A stretch of 64,000 nt of DNA from Pogonophryne albipinna (taxonomy: Eukaryota > Chordata > Actinopteri > Perciformes > Artedidraconidae), in the NCBI GenBank assembly GCA_028583405.1, contig CM053263.1, positions 4,006,715 through 4,070,714 of the forward strand. The letters run 5' to 3'. The position numbers and the translations under genes were made by a program. Shown one piece after another: positions 45,589 to 58,452 of this stretch; the first letter of the stretch is position 1, and each line of letters opens with the position of its first letter. The notes below the pieces were generated by a model. The model made no database searches, was not told where the DNA came from, and worked only from the letters and a program-made list of their open reading frames with translations.

Positions 45589-47491
45589 GTGCGTACATGT
45601 GGCGTAATTTACAGTGTATAATGGGAAATGGGCTAAAGCTCACGATGGCTTTGCTAACAAGTATAGACATTATGTTGGGGTAACGTTAGCTTAAGTTAGC
45701 TAAAAGGTCGACACTTAGGTTGCTAATTAAAAGTCTGACATTTAGCATATTCTAGACGTAATAATAGTGCTAACCAACATGACGTTCTAAAACCATAGCG
45801 TGTCGTTGTATGCCTACAATGGAACTATGGTGGACAAGGACATATCTTATATTTATATGAACTTCATAATTTACCTGTCTTTGGTGTTGTTTTGAATGTT
45901 GCTTGATAATATATGCACTCACTTGGTCCTGGCAAACGGTTTAAAGGGTCACTTCATAAAAATGTAATCTAACTTTCTCCTGGTTATAAAATATTAAGCG
46001 AAAAGCCTGAATAAATGACAAGAGAACCAAATGGAGATGCATTCACACAGGTGTACTGCATTGCACAACTTAGCAATGAACTGCCCAGCTCTGTATAAAG
46101 AGGATTGGATATCATTAACACCCACTAATTTATTTGTATGTAGCTCTTTGGCATTTGAAGCATATGACCTAGGCCTATTTTGTTTTTAAATATAATATTG
46201 CATATTTAGCCCAAGTAGGCTTTTTTCTGTTATGCACACAGTTTACATAACTCCAAATTGTATGAAGTTTGTGTTTTGATAAACAAGTAGCCTAGCTTAG
46301 CCATGCCTATTGGCAGCATGTTGGTATTGATGTCAGTGTTGTACTTTATACCTACCTATTTTTCTTTGAATCGTATAAAAACCAAAATTCCTTTATAAGA
46401 GAATTTGCCAACTTGGAGTGTGTTTGCACACATCAGCCCTGTTGTAAGGTCTACACAACACCTGCATTTGTTTTAGATTATCCTAAAAAAAAACTCATGG
46501 GGATACCAAATAAAGTCAAATTAAATGTGTGATTTTGTCAGCAGATAGCCTATGTGGAGGGCCTTGAGAGACTGTAGGCCTGGCTCCACAGGTTCTCTAC
46601 ACAGCTTTTATTAACAGGCGTTTTACCTACCTATAACCAGGAAGTAGTGACAGCAGTTGACTTTGTTAAAATTCATCAATCAGTTATCTGCTGGTGTTGG
46701 TATTCAAACAGACCACAGGGTCACTCGTCATTGATCACTCTTCTTTGTGCAGCTACAGGAACAGGTCTCTCTGAGATTAACAATGCCTTGGAAAAAATAG
46801 AAAGAACATGGATTATGAAAACACAAAAATGTATCTTGAAAACCAAAAGGAAAAAGGGTGTTGACTGTTTGGGTTTGTTTTATTATAATCCGTATGGTTA
46901 TTGTTGTGTGTCTCTGCAGGTGTATTCTTGCAGCCTAGCTTGTTTTATTTGGCTAGGTAAAAGCTTTGGCAAAAACTCTGGAAACAGTGAATATATTTTA
47001 AGCAGATTGACATTAGAAATATTTAAGGTGAACAGTCCCCTAAAAGGGATGGTAAAACTATTTTTTTGTCAAATTACCTTGGCAAAGATTGGCCATTAGC
47101 CATTGCAATCATCTCGCGATACTGATGCAACCGATGTTCTTTTTCCCCCCTTATTTCCTTTCTTTAGGGCCACAGCGTGAATACAGCTTCACCACTCATG
47201 TGCCAGTGCTCGTGCCTCCAGCAGGGTGTCAATAGGCTTGGGCGTGTGCACGTGCATGTATGTGAGCGGCGGTGCACGGTGGGGGCGCAATGGAAAGGGG
47301 AGGGGGTGGCACGCGGCACCACTTGATCTCGAACATCACAGCAGATAGAAGAAGCTAAAGCGACTAAATGGGAGGAGGGCTTGGCGCCACTGGAAAGGTG
47401 ACTGCCCTGGATATGTGAATGGATTCAGAGAAACTCACATGAATGAGACAATGAATGAATAATATAGAAATGTTCCTTACTTAATCATACT
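45589..47491. other. Intergenic, no gene recognised
   Basis: AT-rich DNA. A 150-codon frame (from 46647) starts at GTG and has no domain or conserved pattern. A G+C-richer patch lies at 47200-47400. Confidence 0.45.
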
Positions 47492-48010
47492 CAGTGATGG
47501 AATGTAACAAAGTATATTTACCCAATTATTGCCCACTATTTTGACATTATCTTACTTTAGATTAGTATTTCTATTTAATCCTAATTTACCTTTACCCAAC
47601 TATGTCACGTATAGGCAAATCTTGTACTTTTTACCCCACTGCATTTGTAACACTCAATGTTAGTTATTACTGGATTTACATGATTTGCTTATGATGTGAT
47701 GCAGTATTGTACCACCAATCTATCCAGTAAGTATGGTTCCACATTGACAAAGACCTTAAAATGTCCTTACTTTCATTTGTTTGAGATAAAAACTGGACAA
47801 TATAATAGTTTATAAGGTATTACATTGAAAAGTAGCGTTCTGCAATTTGAGTACTTTACTTCTCACACTTTATGTTTTAGCTAATAATAATTCTGTTCTT
47901 TCAGAAAGCAACTTTGACTTCAAAATGTTTACCTGCAATGGAGTATTTGAAGACCAAAGTGTTTCTTCATTTACTTAAATCACATATCTGAGTACTTTTT
48001 CTAACACTAG
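47492..48010. mobile_element. Decayed CAGTGATGGAATGTAAC-type hAT repeat
   Basis: The left end CAGTGATGGAATGTAACAAAG and the right end (reversed CTAGTGTTAGAAAAAGTACTC), with AGTACTT-type subterminal motifs, match the layout of a very common fish hAT MITE. No 8-bp duplication is preserved, so the copy is old or the edges have eroded. Confidence 0.55.
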
Positions 48011-49430
48011 TTATTATTTATTTCGAGCAACGTAATGCTGTCTAATGCTGGTAAATGTATAGGGTTAAAGAACTTACTTGCATAATATTTATTTTCTATT
48101 TAATATTCATTGTGCTAACACATTATCTTTGTATAAGCTTTTCAACAGGTACAATTGTTTGATCACTTAGCATTCTTTGATCACACTTTTTACAACGTAT
48201 ACACATTTCAAATTTCCAACAGTTTTCAAAAAGAATGTAAACATGACTTTAGTGCTCTGGGTCCATAGTCCCAGGAAGCCACTCTGTGTGGACAGCTCAT
48301 TACAGCTCACTTTAAGACCATCCTCCTGCTTCATTTCCTAAGGCCATCTTCCTGTGTCTAGTTTTGAGACTTTTATTGTTTCAGTTTTGAACTTGCATAC
48401 AGTGTATTCCCTCAAATTGAAATATGTATGATCAAACCACCACACATACCTACACAAACCTTAACCACATGGTATAGAACCACAAGGTTTCAGCTGTTCT
48501 GCTACGCTATAGAAGACTCTCTTTAAGAGTTCACGCAACAAAAATGTCAAAAAAATGCTATCTTGAAAGGATTAGCTATGAGAATGTTATTGTCTATATG
48601 GGAGCCCTACATTTGAAAACTCTTGCAAGATGTTTAAGGTTATCATTGACCTTAAAAGGTTAGGGATAGGTCATTAGGCAGTTAATCTCGCCAGACCTTT
48701 TGCCATGTTCACAAATGAAGGCTTGCCATCTACAGAACCACATTTTAAAATCACAGATATGTGCCAATGACATCAGGGCTCAACAATAAGGTTTGGGCTA
48801 TGGGCAAGTCAAAGGTCAGGTTGGCTATATAGTTAATCTACTGTAGGTAGCATCCCAAAAAGTAAGTAAAAGCATGCTGTCAAATTTTATGAGCTGAAGA
48901 TTAAGCAAACATTTTGTGTCATGTGGCCGATAACCCAGATCAATTGAATACATTAATATCAAATAATGTGTTTGATAACTGCAAATAAATAGAACACTCT
49001 GTATATGCGCTAGTGAAAATGTATCAAGTTAAGAAAAAAACTTTGAAGCTTTGATGTGATTTTGTATTTCAGAAATATCATATAGTGCTAAAACCGCAAT
49101 AACATTCCTTTTCTGATACAATGTTAATGTGTAGCATATATGCACTTTGGGATCTAAACTGTAGCTTTCCATATTACATTTAGAGTATTATATTTAAAGA
49201 TAAAGTAAAATAACCTGTCAGAAAATCACGATCTCTATAAAGCTCACAATCTCACAAAAAAAAAATATATTCTATATTATATCAATGAATAGTGTGGATA
49301 TATACACACTGATATTTAAGGGAATAAAAGATGAGGGTTACCATAACAAATAACTTACAAACGGCTTTATTTTAAATACCCCATGAAAAAGTATATTTCT
49401 GCATGGTTCAATGATGTGTGTGTTGAGATG
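48011..49430. other. Intergenic, no gene recognised
   Basis: AT-rich, non-coding DNA without recognisable repeat ends. Confidence 0.45.
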
Positions 49431-49499
49431 GAGCTCAGTATGCAGTGAAGGGTAACCAGAGAGAAAGGGGTGTGTGTATGTGTGCGAGTGTCAGCGAGA

Positions 49500-51050
49500 G
49501 CGGTGAGGGGGGGTCAGAAGATTATAGATTGATCGAAAGAAATATTCGCCAAAAACAGCCCCCAACTACCCCTTGCCCCAGCCCCCTCCCCCCTGCCTGG
49601 GGTTTGAATTAATGTGGTTCTATTTTTGGCTCTCCCGTGTTTCCAGGGGAAACCTAATGACGCAATGACGTCAATGCAGGTCACCAGCAAGAAGCAGACT
49701 GGAGGAATTGAGTGGCTTCCATTAGAGGTTTTGCAGCATTTTCCAGAGAGGAGGGAGGAGGACAAAATGGATTAAGATTAAGAAATGCACAGAAATAAAA
49801 TAAATATAGACCGAAATGAATGGGAGGCAATGCGACTGACGTCTGGGAAGAGAGAGGATGGAGGGAGGGTGGAGGTGGAGGGGTGGCGGTGGCGGTGGTG
49901 GGGGGGCCCTACTGCTGCATATCAATGGGTGCCGTTCAAATTCCCAGGGATTATTGGAGGGAAAAAGGGGGGGGAAGAGAAAAATGATGCGCGCTTCCTC
50001 GGATCGGTGATGACTGGGTGAGCCCATTCTATTTTTATTATTTCCTCTTTGCTTATTGTTGGAGTGAATAAAAACAACAACCTGCGATCCTGTTTTCTTG
50101 GTTATGTTGCCAGAGAGCCATTGAGAAATTCATCCCCGAGTTTTGACGGTGAAGCGTGAGTGGCCAGTGTTTTCTCCGGAGAGACGTGTTGGTGTGTGAA
50201 TATAGAGAAGCGGAAAAAAACATATTCAACTAAAAGTGTCTCCGTGTTGACTTCCACGGAGTTGATTGCAATTCTTTATCATTAACCGCAGCGGTGGACG
50301 TGCTCCGTCTGCAGCCCGGTTATACCGAGCAATGCAAATTCTGCATCCATCGATATATAGAGAATGTGCGCGGAGGGGAAATTCATTATAGTGCTATAAT
50401 TGCACATTTGGAAGACTATCCGTAATCCAAACATTTTGAGTTACCCCATTAAGCGATTACTTGTAAGCATCGTCGTGCAATTGCAATCACTCAATAGCTT
50501 ACATCGTGTTGGATCAAATGTAAACGAGTCAGTAAAGTTTCATTAACATCGAGCTATCTATAGAAATGGAGACGGTTGATCATTATTCGCCAAGAAGAGG
50601 CTACTTTTCACTGCCGGGCGGTTGTGTGTGTGTGTGAGGAGGGGCAGTCGTGCGCGTGGAAGAAGTAACGTTATTTATTTTGGCGTGGAATACCGAAGAT
50701 TAGACCGTTAGTACGCGCACACGCACGAACACATATTGCCCACTAGGCAGGCTTTCAATGGCAACAAGTGCCAATTCATGCACGATCAATTCATTTTCAA
50801 CTGCACACCCCGTCGTGACGCCCCGAAAAAGAGATTTAATATGGTTGTGACAGTTGCTTTATTGAATCGTTTAGTTTTTCTGATTGTTTCTGTCACCTTC
50901 CACGTAAATATTCCTTTTACATCTTTCCACAAACTGGGCTCCAGTGCAGGGCGTTCACCACCCACGCAGCCGGAGCTGACTTCAGCACCACGGACCAGTG
51001 TGTTTCAGGACCACGGAGAGTGCGCTCCCTACATCCATCGCCTTTAGGCC
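49500..51050 (+). promoter_or_regulatory. Possible CpG/G-rich promoter and first exon, perhaps of the mir-129-1 primary transcript
   Basis: Contains TGACGCAA directly followed by a palindromic CRE TGACGTCA (49658-49673). It also has a G-rich run able to form a G-quadruplex (about 49860-49910) and raised CpG content through 50700. A splice donor context (GACTGG|GTGAGC) ends near 50018. The block lies about 4 kb upstream of mir-129-1 on the same strand. No protein-coding exon was recognised in it. Assignment to the mir-129 transcript is inference. The first exon of a gene not otherwise visible here is possible. Confidence 0.4.
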
Positions 51051-52865
51051 GATGGGTAGATGCCATGCCATCGTTTTTAAGACTGATCACGCTTTTCTAT
51101 AATGATGGACCTACCCAAGTAACTTATTTTAGACTGGTTAAGGGCCTGTATAACTGATACTGCGAAAATAAAGCCTGCTTGAGCCCTCACAGATAAATAA
51201 CTAATCCAAACCCACAATCTTCCATAACAAAGTAAGCTTAATATGGGGCAATTTACGACACATTTAGAGAAAGAGCAGTAGGGGGTGTGACACTTTCCCC
51301 CCCCCATATATGACGCATGTGGTGAGGTAAGTGTGGCAGATGCCTACGTGTGCAGATGGTCCAGTCTGCTGGTCCCTATCCGCTCTGGGCTTGACGTAAC
51401 AACCATTTACACGCAAAGGCCCCATCGTCCAGATGTGGTCGTGTGCTCTGCAATACATGCAACAAAAGCCTTTTAAAGAAAACCCTCTTTTTTATGATGA
51501 ACTTGTTCTTTACTGGAGCGTGACATTTCATGGTGTACGTTGAGTGGATTTACACTCGCAGTGTAGCGTTTGATGCTGGGGCTTTTTCTAGATTTGAGTT
51601 AAGAGTTACTGTGGATCCTTGTTCTAAATGCTGATTTCTAGATTCATCATTTGAGACATGGTTTACGGAAAATAAATAAATATAGCTCCAAAAAACAGAT
51701 GTTTGTTGTAATGATGCAGGTTGCCACAAAAAGATTGCATGTGTAATTGCATCCCTATTCTCACAATGGTGTTTCTTCACTGTTACAACACACAGGATAT
51801 TCCTTTACAAAAAATGGCCCTAAATTAAGAAACAAATGTCATCAGTTTTTAAATATAAATCTATGATGACAATGTAAACCTTATGAGAAGCACACCAAAG
51901 ACACTAAACACACCCTAAATGAAGCTACAATGATCACACAGTAAAAGAGGAACATACAAATGGTGACACCAATGACTTAATACAGTCTGAACATGTGTTA
52001 AAAGAGGATTGAATTGCTTTGTGGTTAAAGAATCGTCGGCATGTGAGAGGATATAAAGACTATATGAAATGCTTCCTCACACCATCCTGTGTGTAACCTC
52101 TATACAGCATAAAGACTGATTCTGGGCCTTTAGCGTACACGTTTAGCTGGTGTGTTTGCAGGACATTATTTGTTATGATTTGCTTGATATGTGTGGCATG
52201 AAATGGGGTTGAAAGCAACTACCTGTGTCACTGGACTCACAGTTTTCTTCATACAGCACTGCATACTGGCTCGTGATGGGGGCGGTGCATGTGGTAGTTG
52301 AATGTTTTTATACTTCCTGTTTTGCCTGTAGGACAGTTTGAGTTCATCACAAAAGGTAATCACTACTTACAAGCCTTTTTTTGTTGATTTCTCGAAAGAT
52401 TCAAATTTCGATTACTGATAAATTCAAGCCATTTGTCATGTTTTCCTTCTAACTGTGTCAGCTCGATGAGGTGTGGATGTTGTAATTGAATATTTGTGGT
52501 TTTGTTGCTGTAAGCAACCTTTCAGAGTTTCTAAATAGATATGTGATTTTGTCTTAAAGCTAATGGAGTTGAGATTTGAAATATCTGCATTCAGTTTGAG
52601 ATTTATTGCCGGTGCTGTATTTTGAATACTTGAACTATACTGGAGTAAAAGTGGAATAAATTGTTTATCGTTGTCTATGTCTCGGGATAAAACTTAGATT
52701 TAGATTTTGAATATAACTTTTTTTCTTTAAAATATATTTTATAAAATAGAGATAGATAGAAAAAAAATCGTTAGGAATGTGTTGTGTTCTTGTGTTGTGT
52801 TCTTCGGAAAAAGTCAATGAATGTTTGTGGAATATTTTTCATTTGATACCATAGCCTATTCTCAG
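51051..52865. other. Intergenic or intronic, no gene recognised
   Basis: AT-rich DNA between the putative promoter and mir-129-1. No coding frame of note. Confidence 0.45.
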
Positions 52866-53049
52866 ATCGTCTCCTGCCACAGCCGGTGCAGTTAGAGTTT
52901 GAATGTGGTGAAGTTGGAGGGCACTACGTCACATCGAGGGGTTTAACACCCGAGGCAAGAAAGAGCCTCACTCCTTTAAGGACCGAACTGTACCAGCTCA
53001 CTGCTGTGTAGATAAGATCAGGTACGGTTCACAGGTTGTGTCTCATCAG
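52866..53049 (+). other. Possible non-coding exon upstream of mir-129-1
   Basis: Bounded by a fair acceptor (TATTCTCAG, ending 52865) and a strong donor (CATCAG|GTGAGA). The interval is less AT-rich than its surroundings. Together with the acceptor TTTCTTTCTCTAG at about 54081 it would make a spliced primary miRNA transcript. Splice-site strength is the only evidence. Confidence 0.25.
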
Positions 53050-53383
53050 GTGAGAGGACGGGGGGAAGGTGTCAGGTGTACCCTAAAGTCACTTTGACTC
53101 TGTCTTTGCAGATGGGGACATCATTTATCACATATGACAAAGATTTTAAAGGAAGATCTAAAAAAGACATCAAATATAACCTGACCTCTGGAGAATTCGG
53201 GTCTCACTCACAAATTGAGGGAATAATCAAATTGATTATGATGTCTTTGTCCAATGATTTATTTGAAACATTTTGATTGGAGAATCTGAGCAGCTCATAT
53301 ATTGATACTCACATCAACAACAATGTTATTTTGCAGTTTCAAACATTTGCACTGTAATCTATCATAGATAGAATTGGGAGGGA

Positions 53384-53492
53384 TGAAACCCTCTTTAATG
53401 GTCACACATGCAGAGCACACACAGTGACATTTGTCCTCTGCATTTAACCCATCCTAGTACCAGGAGTCTAGTACTAGGAGCAGTGGGTACAG
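53384..53492. repeat. Fragment of a dispersed fish repeat
   Basis: The words CACAGTGACATTTGTCCTCT, GCATTTAACCCATCCTAGTA and CTAGGAGCAGTGGGTAC occur in this order in a repeat seen throughout teleost genomes. I cannot name the family. Only a short piece is present. Confidence 0.4.
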
Positions 53493-54130
53493 TATATCAA
53501 ATCCTCATATTGCGCTAGCGTGAAAGATCGCTAAAAATACATTTACGTATGTTAAATGTGAAGATAACACCTTAAAGGTGCAGTTATTCAGAAACACTGA
53601 CGTGAAGCTCCAAACTGTTTCACTGCCGGCTATCGTCTTTTTTAGAAGTTAAGACCAAAATCTATCGCTGACTGAACCCTGATCGAATGTAAGACCCTTT
53701 AGGACCATTCATTGCAAAAACACGTTATATGTCTGCAGGATAGCAGCTGGTTGTGTTTCAACAATGTAGAAATCTAAATTCCCATTATGATTTCATTCAT
53801 CCAAAAGTCTCCTCTGATAAACATGATACATGAATTCAGATTGTGAGTCCAATTAATAATCAATAATATGCCACAGTTCTTGAATTAAAGTCTTGTTTCT
53901 ATCATGACATGTCTTGTTTTTCCTGAAGTAGCAGTATTCAGAGTCTCTACATTTTGTCAGAGTAATCTCAGAGTAAAACGTTTTTTTTGTGGATAGCCTG
54001 TTGGGCTCACTAGAGAAAGAGTTCAAGCCTTTTCAAAGTGTGTGGCATCAGATGTGCTAATGGCTCTGTTTCTTTCTCTAGATGCTGAGGAGGTCACCAC
54101 AACATGATGAAGTCCATTTCTTTTGTCCTG

Positions 54131-54208
54131 TGTGGGTCTTTTTGCGGTCTGGGCTTGCTGTTCCTAAGGCAGTAGCCAGGAAGCCCTTACCCCAAAAAGT
54201 ATCTGCAC
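54131..54208 (+). ncRNA. mir129-1: microRNA mir-129-1 precursor
   Basis: The 5' arm at 54138-54158 begins CTTTTTGCGGTCTGGGCTTG, which is miR-129-5p (seed UUUUUGC). The 3' arm at 54181-54202 begins AAGCCCTTACCCCAAAAAGT, the miR-129-1-3p arm. The arms pair across a loop of about 20 nt, and the loop bases GCAGTAGCCAGG also resemble those of the mammalian mir-129-1 hairpin. miR-129 is a brain-enriched vertebrate miRNA that represses neuronal and proliferation-linked mRNAs through its seed. The hairpin lies about 50 bp after a good splice acceptor (TTTCTTTCTCTAG, ending about 54081), so it may be processed from an exon. The leptin gene follows 4.2 kb downstream on the same strand, as in mammals. 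A nearby ATG frame across the hairpin is not a gene. Confidence 0.97.
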
Positions 54209-57200
54209 TGGACTCTGGCATCTGAACCAGGAGTCACCTTTCCTCCCCCCCGTCCCACCCCCTGATGGTGCAGTGAGTATCTCTCATCACTGTGGGTGTG
54301 TCAGAGTGAGGCCGCTACTCATTTGTGGCGTACACAAAGCACTCGGAAGTGATCATTCACAATCCGACATGTTCATTTAAAGCATTTGAGAGGCATAACA
54401 CAGGATGTGGCAGAAACAATGTCTTGATGTCTTACCCAACCTGAATCCAATCTGATTTCAGAGTCTTATTACGGTTAGAAACTAGCAGGTAACCCTAACA
54501 TCATAATGAACCTCCGGGGAAACACCTGTAGTATTTACTTTTGCCAATTTGAACTTACATTCACCACAGTGCACATCAAGGGAAGTGTCATTAAGCTGCG
54601 GACAAAGAAGGACATCTGCTGTAAATATATTAAATAAATGGGGCGAAGCCTGCGATCTAGTTCAGGCCGTCAACTCGAGCACTTATGCTGCATTCATACA
54701 TAACGCCCCTTACCACTCTACAACCAACCAACCAACCAACCAGAGTCTCCTTAATATGCTGCTCTATTGAACCTGCCAGATCTCTCTCCATGCATTGCTT
54801 GCTGCTGCTATTGCTGCAGCTACTTCCACGTCGCTGCTGCTTGCCTGCCCCACCACCACCCCAGCTTCCACCTGTAGGCTCTGGGGGTTAGATATTTAAT
54901 CATCACTCATCGTGCTATGTATATCTGTGGAGTGATGAGGCCCGAGCCAGACGCCAAACTCAACTATATGCTGCTTCTATTAAACATGTTAAAGAAACAC
55001 GTGAGTGGTCTGACTGAACTATTTTCACAGAGGAATCCATGTAGAAGCGTTAATCCATTTCCAGTTCATACCAATAACAATAATAACGACAAATGAGCAG
55101 GTACAGACATAGACATGCAGATAAGTTGGTGAGAATGTGAGGGACTCATGATGTGGATTTGAAAAGAAGGCTTCATTTCCAGCAATTCAAATCATGAATA
55201 CCTGGACAGTAAAACACTTCAACAGGCTGTATTCATGATTTAATTTTGTATATGTTTTATTGATTTTTCCCTTATCTCTGATTTGTCAAAGTGTGTGAAA
55301 ATAACTGATGTAAATACTCCCTGATGTTTTCCACATCCCCATTACTTCAAAGGACTAATTGCTCATCAATGTGTGCATTATGATACGATAAATTGCATAT
55401 AATGTTGTATTTAAAGAGGAGATACTTTCAAAATGAAAAGTACATCATGGTAGATATAGTGTTATCTCTTTCATTTAAAAATGACATCATTATCAATGGA
55501 ATTGGTACAGCCATTTGTAGAAATACCTCAAGAAGACGCATACAAAGGATGCACAGTGAACAAATGGGCTGAAGGAAAATGAACGTGTATCTCCGAGCCT
55601 TTGACGCATGTGTTACGTGATTATTAACGCAACCCGTGAGCCTTCACAATGTGGTTGTCGACGTGAAATCCTGAGGCGGTTCTCGTGCGCTGACGAGGTC
55701 ACTTACTGTAACCGCATGACGTCATCGCTCAGAGACTGCTCACATGCATCTGTAAGATACGTTTAGGAGATTGTTCAGATGAGTAGCGTCCCTTTCTTTC
55801 CATCTCAGCATCCTGTAAACTTGTTTAATCCATGTTCTGTTGTGTTTTATTCAAATTCCTTGAATGTTCAGGGCTCGACATTTCCTCTTAAGTGTTGTGA
55901 ATTTTTAAATAAAAGACTCAATAAAATGAAGATAAGATGGTATTTTCTTATTGTCTGAGCAATTTAAACCTTTCTTTCTATAGTTGTAGAGCTTTACACA
56001 CACAACATATTACTAAATACACAATTACACAAATGCAAACGATTGAAATTATAACCAGTGAAAACATTTACAAATGGAGTGTGATTTCTAAATTTCAATA
56101 ATTGCTTCACATAGATAAATGATACTCTACAGCTGCTACTAAATCAAATAAAAAAGGACAATGCACAGATTATTTACATCTTAGAGTAAAACTGCTTAAC
56201 TAAATCTCTAAATCTCCCTCCTCATGGGTGGTTACAGTATCAAACTACTACCAGGGACATGTTTTCCAGTACACCGGGCATCTACATCCAATAACTGACC
56301 TAACAAATGTCTGACTGACCTTCAGAGTCCAGCCATAGTGTCCCATTTGAAACACAGCGTCCCACAATTTGTGTGTCGCACATCGCCCTAGGAAATAGGC
56401 CAGTGCCTCATCCCTGTCATCAGATAGAGACGTGGGGTTGGTGGATGCACTTTTTCTCCTCTCCCACTTGTAATGGAGTAAATTCAATTGGTGACGACAG
56501 GCGAGTTTATTTTCTCTTTAAAAATGTATCAAGTGTGTCAAAGGATTTAAATATGGATTGGACAGAAGCATGTCCTCCAACAGACCCAATGAGCTTTATA
56601 ATGTTAAAGATTCAAACTATGAAATGTATCAAAACAAGCAAGAAGATCATTTTTGTGAAGGAAAATACATTCAATCAAACATGAAGAGCTGTGAACACCA
56701 CAGGAAGACATCTACTGGAGATCCATCGTAGTTCAAGGATATAAATAAGACAGGAAGAATGTCCTACAGTGCTAACACATGCCCAACACAAACTGACGGA
56801 TCTCTGGGTGACGATAGCTCTCCAGAGGATGTTTTGGGAACTGCAACCAAGAGCACACGGCAGCTCAGAAAAAACATCAAATTGGTTCAGGAAATAACTG
56901 AAGTGTTCCAGTATGCTTTTCACAAACTGCATACAGAATGTAAAGCTGGTTTATCAATTAAATATGATATTCTGGTCATCTGCTCCCTGTGACGCATTCA
57001 CAACAAAGTCACGGTAAAACTGTGATTATTCCATGCCTCATTTGGTGTCAACAAAACATCCCGTCTGGACAAGATCGCTATTCTTGGCTTTTGGACTTTA
57101 AGAAATGTTTTTGGGTGTTTTGTAGGTCTGGCAACAATGTTGTGTTTCCATTCACTGGGTTTTGTTACTGCTAAGAGCAACCACTTCTTTACATGAAAAT

Positions 57201-57747
57201 GACACTTAAAACATGGTGTCGTGGTGTTCAGATCTTCGTCGCTTTACAAGCTCCACATTGTGTTTTGGTGAAAATAATATATAACTGCCATTGATTTTGA
57301 CTTTGTGTATTTCTTCAACACTGCAGCTGTCACTTCTATAAGGGGTAGGCCTATACATACAATTCAAGACAGGTCTAGATTCAAAAGTATTTCTTCTTTA
57401 CTTTTCAGAAACCCTGTTTGAATATGAAAAGCGCAAACACTTGAGGTCGAGGTCACACTAACTTAACTCAGTAGTTTATTTATTACATTTACACAAAAGA
57501 CAAATCAAGTTATTAGAATTCATCTTGAGGTCGGACAATGTCTCAAACTCTCATAATCCATCCAACAGTCAAGATATTTCCCTAAGAAATAAAAAAAATA
57601 TTAGTAAAAATGTGTAGAAATATTAGGTAAATATTAGTAAAAAAGATTGTAAAAATACTAACCTTGTTTTGGTGCAAAAGGAGACGTTAGTGTATCACCA
57701 AAGTCTAAAAGGGGCTCATATTAGGATCCCTTTCCTGTATCAGTTGA

Positions 57748-57778
<31 letters not shown>

Positions 57779-58452
57779 AAGAAGAAGAAGAAGAAGAAGA
57801 AGAAGAAGAAGAAGAAGAAGAAGATTGCATTTTTGGAGAGGTCTAGAGCGATTGGTCCGGCGCCAAAGGTCAGTCAGGAGTTCGGTGCCTTGCTCAAATA
57901 AATGAAAGATAAGTGATATCATGGAAGACATATACCAATTGTTTTCCAAGATTCCAAGGAACATACACTTTGACAATCAATCACTGAGCTAATCAAAAGT
58001 GGGTGTCATATCTGACCCTGAGGGAGCTTTAGAATCCTAAGTATTAAACCACAGCTATTTCATGTGCCGATAAGTCATCACTCAACAAGTTGTTCTATGG
58101 TTAAAAAGACAATTAAAAGGAGATCCATTTACTGGAGTTGACCAAAGAGGTCATTCCCATTCATTTCTCCATTCTAGTTTCCATCAGTATTTCCATCTGC
58201 ATTGTTTCTCTGACATAAAGTAGTGATGTATTTCCACGATCCGTGCAGAGGGCCCACCTGGATTATGACACTGTTTGTTTTGGCAAAGTACACTTCATGA
58301 TTCTTCCACAAAACTATTGACGTCGATTTAAGTTCTGGGAATACTGTGCCACTGAGTCACTGAGTTTAAAAAGAATAGGTTTACTACCATAGTCATTGAA
58401 ATGCATGAATTTGAGTTTTATTTTTGATTTATATAACTGATTCTTGAATAGG
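54209..58452. other. Intergenic between mir-129-1 and leptin
   Basis: Holds an (ACCA)n tract at about 54720-54741, a CpG-richer patch with a CRE (TGACGTCA, 55717-55724) and the GAA repeat at 57751. Short frames at 56250-57180 on both strands have no recognisable domain. No leptin 5' UTR exon could be placed with confidence. Confidence 0.45.
57751..57833 (+). repeat. (GAA)n trinucleotide repeat, about 83 bp
   Basis: A pure GAA run of about 27 units, able to form triplex (H-DNA), 620 bp upstream of the leptin exon. The poly-Arg and poly-Leu frames crossing it are artefacts. Confidence 0.97.

Noticed and set aside
46647..47099. 150-codon frame starting at GTG
   Set aside because: No ATG at the start, no recognisable motif, AT-rich surroundings; chance is the better reading.
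50736..51047. 103-codon frame in the CpG-rich block, with a hydrophobic stretch like a signal peptide
   Set aside because: Starts without a clear ATG context, does not match any family I know, and ends in ordinary DNA; treated as part of a putative non-coding promoter region, with low certainty.
54549..54891. Frames crossing the ACCA repeat and a Leu/Pro-rich stretch
   Set aside because: Low-complexity DNA; no signal of a protein family.
56248..57180. Cluster of 60-103 codon frames on both strands
   Set aside because: No shared domain, no consistent splice pattern, and the strands contradict each other.
57669..57976. Poly-Arg and poly-Leu frames
   Set aside because: Translation of the GAA repeat in two frames.
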